In this document: piece after piece, positions 25,995-33,244 of the stretch
Numbering within the stretch: the stretch's first letter is position 1
How the letters are laid out: each line of letters opens with the position of its first letter
Assembly (NCBI RefSeq): GCF_024172185.1
Contig: NZ_JAMZEC010000001.1
Span: 2,976,001 to 3,040,000 of the forward strand
Direction of reading: 5' to 3'
Length of the DNA stretch: 64,000 nucleotides
Source of the DNA: Nonomuraea roseoviolacea subsp. carminata
GTDB lineage: Bacteria > Actinomycetota > Actinomycetes > Streptosporangiales > Streptosporangiaceae
Translations under genes and position numbers: made by a program
Notes under the pieces: model-generated
What the model was told of the DNA's origin: nothing
Seen by the model: only the letters and a program-made list of their open reading frames with translations
The model's database searches: none

Positions 25995-27233
25995 TCACAC
26001 GTGCTCCGGCGACGGCTCGGTCAGCCGTTCGGTCTTCAACCAGACCCGCCGGCCGCGCGCCGCCCGCCACAGCCCCCGCCAGGCCGCCACGAGCCAGATC
26101 AGGTTGTAGACGATGAACAGGTGGCCGTAGCAGAGCCCGCGCAGCCGTCCCATGTCACCGGTGATGCGCGCGTACAGCGGCCCGAACAGGTAGGCCGCGC
26201 CGAACGTCAACGCGTACCACGACGCGATCGGCACCGGCTGGATGAGCTGCTCGCGCGCCAGCGGCGAGAACGCCACCCCCACCAGGGACGCGACGAGCGA
26301 GAGCGTCATGAAGGCGCCCACGAAGATCAGCAACGGGCTGAGCAGCACGTTCAGCAGGTCGATCGCCATCCGGCCGGACGCCCCCCTGACCACCGACGGC
26401 ACGAGCCGCAGCGCCTGGAGGTGTCCCTGGTACCAGCGTGAGCGCTGCTTCGCCAGGGCGCGCGTGCTGACCAGGCCCTGCTGGCTCACGGTCGCGTCCG
26501 GCACGCAGACGGTGCGCCAGCCGGCCAGCACCATCCGCACACCCAGGTCCAGGTCCTCGGTCAGGCTGGGCGACCACGGGTCGTCCCCCAGGTCCAGCAG
26601 GGCGCTCAGCCGCATGATCTGGCCGTTGCCGCCGAGCCCCGCCGAGCCGATGCCGGTGCGGGTGCGCTGGAACATCCACGTGTAGACGACGAACTCCATG
26701 TCCTGCATCCGCGCCAGGAGGCTCCGCGCCCGGTTGCCGATCCGCACCCCCATCTGGACGGCGCCGACCCGCGGATCGGCGAAGTGCGGCAGCGCCCGGT
26801 CCAGGCCGCCCGGGTCGAGCCGGCCGTCGGCGTCCATGAGGCAGACGAGGACGCGGTCGTGGTCGCCGTGCGGCAGTTCCTCCGCCAGGCGGCGCAGGGC
26901 GTGGTTGAGCGCGCGTCCCTTGCCCTGGCGGGCGTTCGGAGGTTCGCGCCGGAACAGCCGGACCCGCGGGCCGCCGACCCGCCGGACCACCTCGGCCGTA
27001 CCGTCGTCGGAGCCGTCGTCCACGACCACGACCAGGCCGCGCGGCAGGGCGCGCAGGGTGCCGGCGATGACGCGTTCCTCGTTCAGGCAGGGCACCAGGA
27101 AGACGACGGAGAAGCCGTCGCCGTCGCCGTCGGGGCGCTCGGTGGTGCCCGCCGACTCCAGGTACATCCCCAGTGTGTACGTGAACACCAGCAGCACCGC
27201 CGACAGCGAGCACAGGACCAGCACATTGATCAT
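25995..27233 (-). CDS. processive GT2 polysaccharide synthase (HAS/PgaC/IcaA-like)
   Basis: 412 aa. One N-terminal TM (about 3-23), then a GT2 domain with VDDGS (72-75), DAD at 134-136, TED at 225-227 and Q-R-S-R-W at 263-267. The D,D,D,QxxRW set defines processive membrane synthases such as hyaluronan, chitin oligosaccharide and PNAG synthases. At least three C-terminal TM segments follow. The GGAGG site is 6 nt before the ATG. Co-transcription with a deacetylase, a small TM protein and a UDP-GlcNAc 2-epimerase implies a HexNAc polymer; the exact sugar is unknown. Confidence 0.9.
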   Translation of the reverse strand: MINVLVLCSLSAVLLVFTYTLGMYLESAGTTERPDGDGDGFSVVFLVPCLNEERVIAGTLRALPRGLVVVVDDGSDDGTAEVVRRVGGPRVRLFRREPPNARQGKGRALNHALRRLAEELPHGDHDRVLVCLMDADGRLDPGGLDRALPHFADPRVGAVQMGVRIGNRARSLLARMQDMEFVVYTWMFQRTRTGIGSAGLGGNGQIMRLSALLDLGDDPWSPSLTEDLDLGVRMVLAGWRTVCVPDATVSQQGLVSTRALAKQRSRWYQGHLQALRLVPSVVRGASGRMAIDLLNVLLSPLLIFVGAFMTLSLVASLVGVAFSPLAREQLIQPVPIASWYALTFGAAYLFGPLYARITGDMGRLRGLCYGHLFIVYNLIWLVAAWRGLWRAARGRRVWLKTERLTEPSPEHV

Positions 27234-27264
27234 CGGAGCCTCCGCCGGGTGACCGGTACGGTGA

Positions 27265-27432
27265 TCATCGATGCCTCCGCTGGGCGGCCAGCGCGAGCAC
27301 GCCGAGGACGATGACGTACAGCGCGAACAGCAGCCCGGCGACCGCCAGGGCGAGCCGGGCCACCTCGAACGCCGTCGCCCCGACGTCCGTGGCCCGCACG
27401 GGGAGCAAGGTGGCTTCTGTCATGCCGCTCAT
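27265..27432 (-). CDS. small membrane protein (55 aa) between deacetylase and GT2 synthase
   Basis: A short gene whose product has a polar N-terminus, one long hydrophobic segment (VARLALAVAGLLFALYVIVL, about residues 24-43 and onward) and a basic C-terminal tail (QRRHR). Third positions are almost all G or C. The ATG at 27432 overlaps the stop of a mini-ORF (ATGA); a second in-frame ATG at 27423 also has GGAG upstream. Position and topology recall the small partner subunits PgaD and IcaD, which sit beside PNAG synthases, though I see no direct sequence similarity. Confidence 0.7.
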   Translation of the reverse strand: MSGMTEATLLPVRATDVGATAFEVARLALAVAGLLFALYVIVLGVLALAAQRRHR

Positions 27433-27484
27433 CTCCGTTCCCTCACAACCGGTATGCCGCTCATCTCCGTTTCCTCACAACCGG
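27422..27484. repeat. 32-bp tandem duplication of a translation start region
   Basis: Two near-identical copies (27422-27453 and 27454-27484, one internal mismatch). On the - strand each copy contains the last bases of the upstream gene, the ribosome site and ATGAGCGGCAT. The duplication creates an extra start codon. Confidence 0.85.
27429..27464 (-). other. 11-codon mini-ORF produced by the duplication
   Basis: Starts at the ATG in the extra copy, follows GGAAACGGAG and the upstream TGA, and ends with a TGA that overlaps the ATG of the 55-aa membrane protein gene. It could relay ribosomes from the deacetylase gene to the small gene. Expression is unproven. Confidence 0.45.
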
Positions 27485-29427
27485 CAGGGCGCCACGAACT
27501 GGTATCCCATCGACCGCATCCGGCCGACGATGCGCTCCAGCCGGTCGGTGCCGAGGAAGGGGTGGTAGAAGAAGCCCGCGACGTTGTCGCGCACCACGAG
27601 CTGCGCGCGGGCCTTCTCCAGGATCGTCGCGGGCGTGCCGTCGTCGTCCTCGGTCGGGCGCAGCTCCACCAGGCCCAGGCTTTCCGGGATGACGACGCTG
27701 CCGTAGACGTCGCGGATCACGTACGGGGCGAACTGCTCGTCCATGTACGGCGACACCGGCGCGTGGCCCTGCCAGCCCGGGGTGAAGTAGGAGCCGCGGT
27801 CGTAGCGGGCGGCGAACCGGCGCGCGATGACGCGGTAGTCGGCCGGCGAGGCGGCGTAGTGCGGCACCTCGAAGATGCGCGGCTGCGGCAGGCCGGCCGC
27901 GCGGACCTCGGCCAACGCCTGGTCGATACGGTGTTCCATCCAGGCGGACGAGTCGCCGTGGATCGCGCCGTCGTAGACGAGCTGCTGCCCGGCGGCGAAG
28001 TGCGTGCGGAAGAACTCGAAGTCCTGGCCGGTCTCCCCGTTGGTGGGGTTGGGCGGGCCGTCCGACTGGTGGGTGTAGCCGTGCAGGACCATCGTGCCGC
28101 CGTGGTCCAGCAGGTAGACCAGGGCCCGCACCAGCTCCGGGCGGTCCCGCAGGCGGATGGTCTTGCGCTTCGGGCCGTCGGGCAGCGGTCCGCGGTAGAT
28201 CGGGATGACGCCGAAGCTGAACGGGACGCCGAGCCGGTACAGCGTCTCGCCCGCCGCGCGGATGGCCTCCGGGTCGGCCTGCGGCCCGAGGTCCTCCAGG
28301 CGGACCAGGGCGCGATGGCGGGCCGGCGTGCCGGGCGCGAGCAGGTCGAACAGCAGGTCGGACACGGCCAGGAAGCGGTCGTCGTCCTCGTCGATGTTCA
28401 CCGCGACCTCGGCGACGTAGGTGAGGTTGCCGGACCTGACGGCCCAGGGACGCGTCCGGCCGTCCGCCGTGACCGCCGTGGCCAGGACGCGCGCCCTGCG
28501 CGGATCGAGGTCGGCGAACGTGCCGATCGGGCCCTGGGAGGGGTCGCGGCTCAGCAGCACTCCCTTGTACCGGACGCCGCTGACGTCCGTCAGGCCCCGA
28601 TCCGCGGCGCGCACCTGTCCGGACCGCGGGAGCGGCGGCCGGGCCTCGGGGCCCTGGCGCGGAACCCGGTGGGGCGCCAGGCCCGAGCCGCCCCACCGCC
28701 AGCCGTAACGCCGGGCGAAGCGGTCGGGGGTGGTGAGCGTGCCGATGTTGCCGCCCAGCCAGAGGACGGGTCCACGGCCGGCGAGCACGTCGTGGCGCAG
28801 GGCCGATGGGAGGCGCTGGACGTTCGACATGCCCACGTACACCAGGGCCCTGTGTCTGCCGAGCATGCCGGCCCGGTAGGCGCTCGTCCCGATCACCCGT
28901 ACCGGGCCGAAGTGGGACACCAGGTTGGCGGCGCGGGTCGCGTACACCTGGAACGCGGCGGGGCCGTCGGCGTCGTCCACGGCGATCAGCGTCGAGGTCG
29001 CGGCTCTCCCGCCCGGGACGGGCCGGTGCACGCCCTTCCCCTCCATGCCGCCGCGCACCGCGGCGGCCACCGCCGGGACCGTGTCCTGGCCGCCCGGTGC
29101 TGCCGGGCCGTCCGTGCTGCACGCCGGCCAGGTACGGGGGCCCGGCAGGGTCGCCTGCTCCTTGCCGGAGAAGATCCCCAGGCTGGCGCCCGACACGACG
29201 AGGCCGCTCATCAGCAGCGCCGCCAGCCACCTGAGACCGGTGTGCCGCCGGGGCCCGTCCGGCCGGCCGTTGCCACCGCCCATCGCGTGATCCCTCGCCG
29301 CACGCCCCGGACCGCCCATCGCGTGATCCCTCGCCGCACGCCCCGGACCGCCCATCGCGTGATCCCTCGCCGCACGCCCGGGACCGCTCGTCTCCCGATC
29401 GCCCTTCGCGCGCCCCGGATCGCTCAT
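27475..29427 (-). CDS. membrane-anchored DUF2334 polysaccharide deacetylase
   Basis: 650 aa. A 60-residue cytoplasmic tail made largely of three 12-residue repeats (GPGRAARDHAMG) precedes one TM (LRWLAALLMSGLVVSGASLGI). A large extracytoplasmic region follows; its second half is DUF2334, with VRLEDLGP, MVLHGYTHQ, IFEVPHYAAS and GFFYHPFLG. DUF2334 belongs to the NodB/CE4-like deacetylase fold and is often found in exopolysaccharide loci. The start overlaps the epimerase stop (ATGA). It probably N-deacetylates the polymer made by the downstream synthase, as PgaB or IcaB do. Confidence 0.82.
   Translation of the reverse strand: MSDPGRAKGDRETSGPGRAARDHAMGGPGRAARDHAMGGPGRAARDHAMGGGNGRPDGPRRHTGLRWLAALLMSGLVVSGASLGIFSGKEQATLPGPRTWPACSTDGPAAPGGQDTVPAVAAAVRGGMEGKGVHRPVPGGRAATSTLIAVDDADGPAAFQVYATRAANLVSHFGPVRVIGTSAYRAGMLGRHRALVYVGMSNVQRLPSALRHDVLAGRGPVLWLGGNIGTLTTPDRFARRYGWRWGGSGLAPHRVPRQGPEARPPLPRSGQVRAADRGLTDVSGVRYKGVLLSRDPSQGPIGTFADLDPRRARVLATAVTADGRTRPWAVRSGNLTYVAEVAVNIDEDDDRFLAVSDLLFDLLAPGTPARHRALVRLEDLGPQADPEAIRAAGETLYRLGVPFSFGVIPIYRGPLPDGPKRKTIRLRDRPELVRALVYLLDHGGTMVLHGYTHQSDGPPNPTNGETGQDFEFFRTHFAAGQQLVYDGAIHGDSSAWMEHRIDQALAEVRAAGLPQPRIFEVPHYAASPADYRVIARRFAARYDRGSYFTPGWQGHAPVSPYMDEQFAPYVIRDVYGSVVIPESLGLVELRPTEDDDGTPATILEKARAQLVVRDNVAGFFYHPFLGTDRLERIVGRMRSMGYQFVAPCRL
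29281..29388. repeat. three 36-bp tandem repeats within the deacetylase N-terminus
   Basis: Units 29281-29316, 29317-29352 and 29353-29388 are nearly identical and in frame, coding for RAARDHAMGGPG three times. A shorter degenerate unit follows. They lie in the predicted cytoplasmic tail right after the gene start. Confidence 0.9.
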
Positions 29428-30662
29428 CGGGCCACCACCCTTGAAGCGCTTCGGGCCGCCGCGGTCTCGGTCCGATCGTGCTGTTCGGGCAGCACGCCGA
29501 ACGGAACCGGCCGCGGGCCGAGGCCGAAGAGGTGGGCCAGCGCCGCCAGCACCCGCTCGGTGGCCCGCCCGTCGCCGTAGGGGTTGCGCGCCCGCGCCAT
29601 GCGCCGGTACTCCTCGGGCGAGTGCAGCAGGCCGCTGACACCGGCCACGATGCCGTCCTCCTCGGTCCCCACCAGCCGTGCCGCACCGGTGCGGATCGCC
29701 TCGGGACGTTCCGTGGTGTCGCGCATCACCAGCACCGGCTTGTCCAGGCTCGGCGCCTCCTCCTGGATCCCGCCGCTGTCGGTGAGCACGAGGTACGAGC
29801 GGCGCAGCAGGCGGGCGAAGTCGCCGTAGTGCAGCGGCTCGGTGAGGGTGATGTTCGGATGCCGGCCGAGGCGCGGGAGCAGGGTGCGCCGCAGCTCAGG
29901 GTTCGGATGCATGGGGAAGACGAGGCGCACGTCCCGCCGGCCGGCCGCCGCCAGCCGTGACAGGGCCCGCGCGATGCCCTCCATCCGGTGTCCCCAGGAC
30001 TCCCGGCGGTGCGCGGTGACCACGATGACGCGCCGACCGTCGTCGTCCAGCCCGGCCAGCCTCGGTTCCCTGTACCCGTGAACCGTGGAGGTGCTCTTCA
30101 GGAGCGCGTCGACCACCGTGTTCCCGGTGACGACGACCGACTCCGCGGGCACGCCCTCACGGAGGAGGTTGCCCGCGCTGTCGGAGGTCGGCGCCAGGTG
30201 AAGGGTGGCGATCCGGCTCGTCAGGCAGCGGTTCGCCTCCTCCGGGAACGGCGAGAACAGATCACCGCTGCGCAACCCGGCCTCCAGGTGCACGACCGGC
30301 ACCTGGTGGTAGAAGGCCGCGAGCGCTCCGGCCAGCGTGGTCGTCGTGTCCCCCTGCACGACGACCGCGTCGGGACGGCACGCGGCCACGAGCCCGTCCA
30401 GCCCGGACACCGCCCGGCTCGTCAACTCGGCGAGCGTCTGTCCCTGCCGCATGATCCCGAGATCGGCGTCCGGTTCGATGCCGAACGTCTCATGAACCTG
30501 GTCGAGCAGCTCGCGGTGCTGCCCTGTGACGACGACGACCGGCTCGAAGAGCGCCGCCTCGGCGAGCCCGACGACCAGGGGGGCGATCTTGATCGCCTCT
30601 GGCCGCGTGCCGTAGACCACCATGACGCGACGCACGCCCGGCCCCGCACGCCCGGCGCTCAC
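29424..30662 (-). CDS. wecB: UDP-N-acetylglucosamine 2-epimerase (non-hydrolysing)
   Basis: 412 aa from the GTG at 30662. Family motifs: GTRPEAIKIAPLV at the N-terminus, VTGQHRELLDQ, VQGDTTTTLAGALAAFY, HLEAGLRSGD, PFPEEANR, VTAHRRESWG, and LTDSGGIQEEAPSL. It interconverts UDP-GlcNAc and UDP-ManNAc in the cytoplasm. An upstream ATG at 30683 is possible; GAGG just before the GTG and the family start favour 30662. It heads the exopolysaccharide operon, so ManNAc may enter the polymer; it could also feed the WecG/TagA-type transferase encoded at 55.7 kb. Confidence 0.93.
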   Translation of the reverse strand: MSAGRAGPGVRRVMVVYGTRPEAIKIAPLVVGLAEAALFEPVVVVTGQHRELLDQVHETFGIEPDADLGIMRQGQTLAELTSRAVSGLDGLVAACRPDAVVVQGDTTTTLAGALAAFYHQVPVVHLEAGLRSGDLFSPFPEEANRCLTSRIATLHLAPTSDSAGNLLREGVPAESVVVTGNTVVDALLKSTSTVHGYREPRLAGLDDDGRRVIVVTAHRRESWGHRMEGIARALSRLAAAGRRDVRLVFPMHPNPELRRTLLPRLGRHPNITLTEPLHYGDFARLLRRSYLVLTDSGGIQEEAPSLDKPVLVMRDTTERPEAIRTGAARLVGTEEDGIVAGVSGLLHSPEEYRRMARARNPYGDGRATERVLAALAHLFGLGPRPVPFGVLPEQHDRTETAAARSASRVVAR

Positions 30663-31285
30663 GAGCCTCGTTGAGGAACACATAAAACGACATTTCGCAC
30701 CCGAACGTTCAGCAATCCTCAAGACCACCTCAGCACTGCCTCAATTCCCGCACCGACACCCCGGACGTGGAACAGCAACGGCCCGGGACTGGGCGCGGGC
30801 CAGGGCCTGGGCCTGGAGCAGAGGCGAAGGCAGGACTCAAGGCCGACCGCTTGGGACGGGGCGGGGCGAGGAACAGGCTGGGCGCGCCTCAGGGGACCGG
30901 GCGTGCCTCGAAACCGGACGCAGCTCGAAGCCGCACATGCCTCGGGACGGAAGACCTAGGAGCGGGACGCACCTCGGCGCCGGGCGCACCTCGGACCGGA
31001 CCCACCTCGGGAAGGGACACCTCGGAGCCGGAGGCGCCTCGGGACCAGACGCGCCTCGAAACAGGCGGAACGTGAAGCCAGGCGGATGCGAAGCCGAGCA
31101 GGACGCGGAGCCGAGCAGGACGCGGAGCCGAGGGAGACGCGAAGCCGGGCGGGGTGGGCGATGGGAGGACCGGGACGCGGATCCCTCGTCCTCCGGGATC
31201 GGTACGCGTTCGGGCGCTGCCGACGTGGAAGGCCTCCCGCAAGACCACGACGAAGCCGCGACCCCGACCTCCCCCTGGAAGCCGA
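30663..31285. repeat. repeat-rich intergenic stretch
   Basis: About 620 bases between the 2-epimerase start and the nuoN end. From about 30940 to 31060 there are imperfect repeats of GCACCTCGG(x)CCGG, and at about 31078-31145 an 18-bp unit of the type GAAGCCGAGCAGGACGCG occurs three to four times. All frames stay open because the units are multiples of three, but no frame looks like a real protein. The 2-epimerase promoter should lie at the left side, where AT content rises (30670-30730). Confidence 0.6.
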
Positions 31286-33244
31286 CTACGAGGTCAGGTC
31301 GAACACCAGCTGAGGCGCCACCGAGAACATCACCGTGATCGCGACCGCCAGCCCGACGGCCACCCAGGTGGCAGGGACCGCGCGCCTGCCGATCGGCGCC
31401 GGCGCCGGGGTCAGGACCCGGGCGGCCCACGCCACGTAGTAGTAGAGCCCGATCACCGTGTTCACGGCCATGACCACCGCCAGCCACCCCGCCCCGCCGT
31501 TGACGATCTCGCGGAAGACCACCACCTTGGCGAACAACCCAGCCAACCCGGGCGGCAGACCCGCCAGGCACACGAGGCAGAACGCCAGCGACAGACCCGC
31601 GACCGGGCTGCGATAGGCGAGGCCGCGATAGTCGTCCAACTCGTTGCGCGCGGACGTCCGGGACACGAGCATGACGACGGCGAACGCGCCGAGGTTCATG
31701 GCGGCGTAGATGACGAGATAGGCCAAGGACGCCCCGACCGGCCCGCTCACCAACACCTCACCCCCCTGCGCCCCCACCGACCCGAACACCCCGGCCCCCG
31801 GCACACCCGCCGCCCCGAACACATGGCCCGTCCAGGAACCTGCCCCGGGCACCTGCCCCACCCCGGACACCTGACCCGCCCAGGAACCCACTCCAGACAC
31901 CGGACCCGCCCACGGACCCACCCCGGACACCTGACCCGCCCACGGACCCACTCCAGACACCGGACCCGCCCACGGACCCACCTCGGACACCTGTCCTGCC
32001 GCCCCCGTCCAGGAGCCGGCTGCGGACACATGACCCGCCACGCCCATCAAGGAGGAAGACCCCGACGACCCCGCCGCGGCGACTCTCTCGGTGGCCTGGG
32101 CGGCGACCGCCAGCGGGGCCAGGATGTACCCGGACTGGGCGACCGACGACCACGCCAGTAGGCGTACGGCGGAGCGCTGTCGCAGGGCCAGCAGGTTGCC
32201 CACCGTCATGGTGAGCGCCGCGATGACGGCGACGACCGGCGTCCAGGTCACGGACTGTCCGGAGAGCGCGGTGGTGAGCAGCAGGATCAGCCCCGCGAAC
32301 CCCGCCGCCTTCGAGATCACCGACAGCAGCGCGGCGACCGGCACCGGGGCGCCCTGGTAGACGTCGGGCGCCCAGGCGTGGAAGGGCACCGCGGCGATCT
32401 TGAACGCGAACCCTGCCAGCACCAGCACGACCCCCACCGTGATGACGCCGGACGCCGGGGACGCCGCCAGGGCTTCCGGGGAGGACGAGCCCGCCAGCCC
32501 CGGCGCGGGGACGGCACCGCTGAAGATGTCCGCCAGGCGGGAGAGGTACACCGTGCCGCCGATGCCGTACAACAGCGACACACCGAACAGCATGATCGCC
32601 GTGGACACGACCGAGACGACGAACAGCTTGACCGCGGCCTCCGAGGCCCGCCCGTCGTACCGTTTCAGCGCCGTGAGCGCGAAGACCGGCAGCGACACCA
32701 GCTCCAGCGCGACCACCAGCATGACCAGATCGCGCGACGCGGGCAGCGTCACGGCCCCGATGATGACGCAGAGCAGGAGGAAGTACCACTCCCCGGCGGG
32801 TATCGCTCCCGCGGCCAGCTCCGACATGGACATCAGCACGACGACCAGCGCCGCGACCAGGACCAACCCGGCGACGACCAGCGTGAACCGGTCCGCCACG
32901 AACGAGCACAGGGCCGCGGCCTGCCGCGACGCCCCGGCCACCTGCGACGCGTCGCCGGTCTGGGACGCGCCGGTGGGTCCCGTCCCGGACACTGCCCGGA
33001 CCAGGCTTCCGGGTACGCAGAACGTGGCCAGCCCCTGGCCGTCCTGTCCTGTCTGCCCGAGCCGTACGGACTGGGCCACGACGAAGCCGAGCGCCACGAC
33101 CACGCCCCCGATGGCCGTCAGGCCCAGCCCCGTCCTGACCCTCGGACCGGCGGGCAGGAAGGCGTCGAGGAGAAGCACGAGCCCGGCCACGACCGCGAGC
33201 ACGAGCGGCGGGGCGATGACGAAGTAGTCGATCTGCTGGATCAT
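31286..33244 (-). CDS. nuoN: NADH-quinone oxidoreductase-type subunit N
   Basis: 652 aa antiporter-like membrane subunit. Conserved features: Glu in ALELVSLPVF, Lys in GFAFKIAAVPFHAWAPDVYQGAP, and SKAAGF. It normally has about 480-550 residues. The excess is an insertion of roughly 120 residues (about 380-505) built from ten-residue units such as VGPWAGPVSG. This lies between the helices ending APLAVAA and starting ASLAYLVIYAAMN, so it should form a loop. The start overlaps the nuoM stop (ATGA). It is the last gene of the I-N operon and helps form the proton-pumping arm. Confidence 0.92.
   Translation of the reverse strand: MIQQIDYFVIAPPLVLAVVAGLVLLLDAFLPAGPRVRTGLGLTAIGGVVVALGFVVAQSVRLGQTGQDGQGLATFCVPGSLVRAVSGTGPTGASQTGDASQVAGASRQAAALCSFVADRFTLVVAGLVLVAALVVVLMSMSELAAGAIPAGEWYFLLLCVIIGAVTLPASRDLVMLVVALELVSLPVFALTALKRYDGRASEAAVKLFVVSVVSTAIMLFGVSLLYGIGGTVYLSRLADIFSGAVPAPGLAGSSSPEALAASPASGVITVGVVLVLAGFAFKIAAVPFHAWAPDVYQGAPVPVAALLSVISKAAGFAGLILLLTTALSGQSVTWTPVVAVIAALTMTVGNLLALRQRSAVRLLAWSSVAQSGYILAPLAVAAQATERVAAAGSSGSSSLMGVAGHVSAAGSWTGAAGQVSEVGPWAGPVSGVGPWAGQVSGVGPWAGPVSGVGSWAGQVSGVGQVPGAGSWTGHVFGAAGVPGAGVFGSVGAQGGEVLVSGPVGASLAYLVIYAAMNLGAFAVVMLVSRTSARNELDDYRGLAYRSPVAGLSLAFCLVCLAGLPPGLAGLFAKVVVFREIVNGGAGWLAVVMAVNTVIGLYYYVAWAARVLTPAPAPIGRRAVPATWVAVGLAVAITVMFSVAPQLVFDLTS
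31760..32045. repeat. 30-bp in-frame repeats inside nuoN
   Basis: Units of about 30 bp (10 codons, V-G-P/S-W-A-G-P/Q-V-S-G) occur at least four times around 31870-31990, with more degenerate copies on both sides. They code for the loop insertion in NuoN. Confidence 0.85.

Noticed and set aside
30767..31075. 102-residue Gly/Arg-rich protein in the repeat-rich gap
   Set aside because: The frame is open only because of the repeat period; there is no ribosome site, no domain and no third-position bias.
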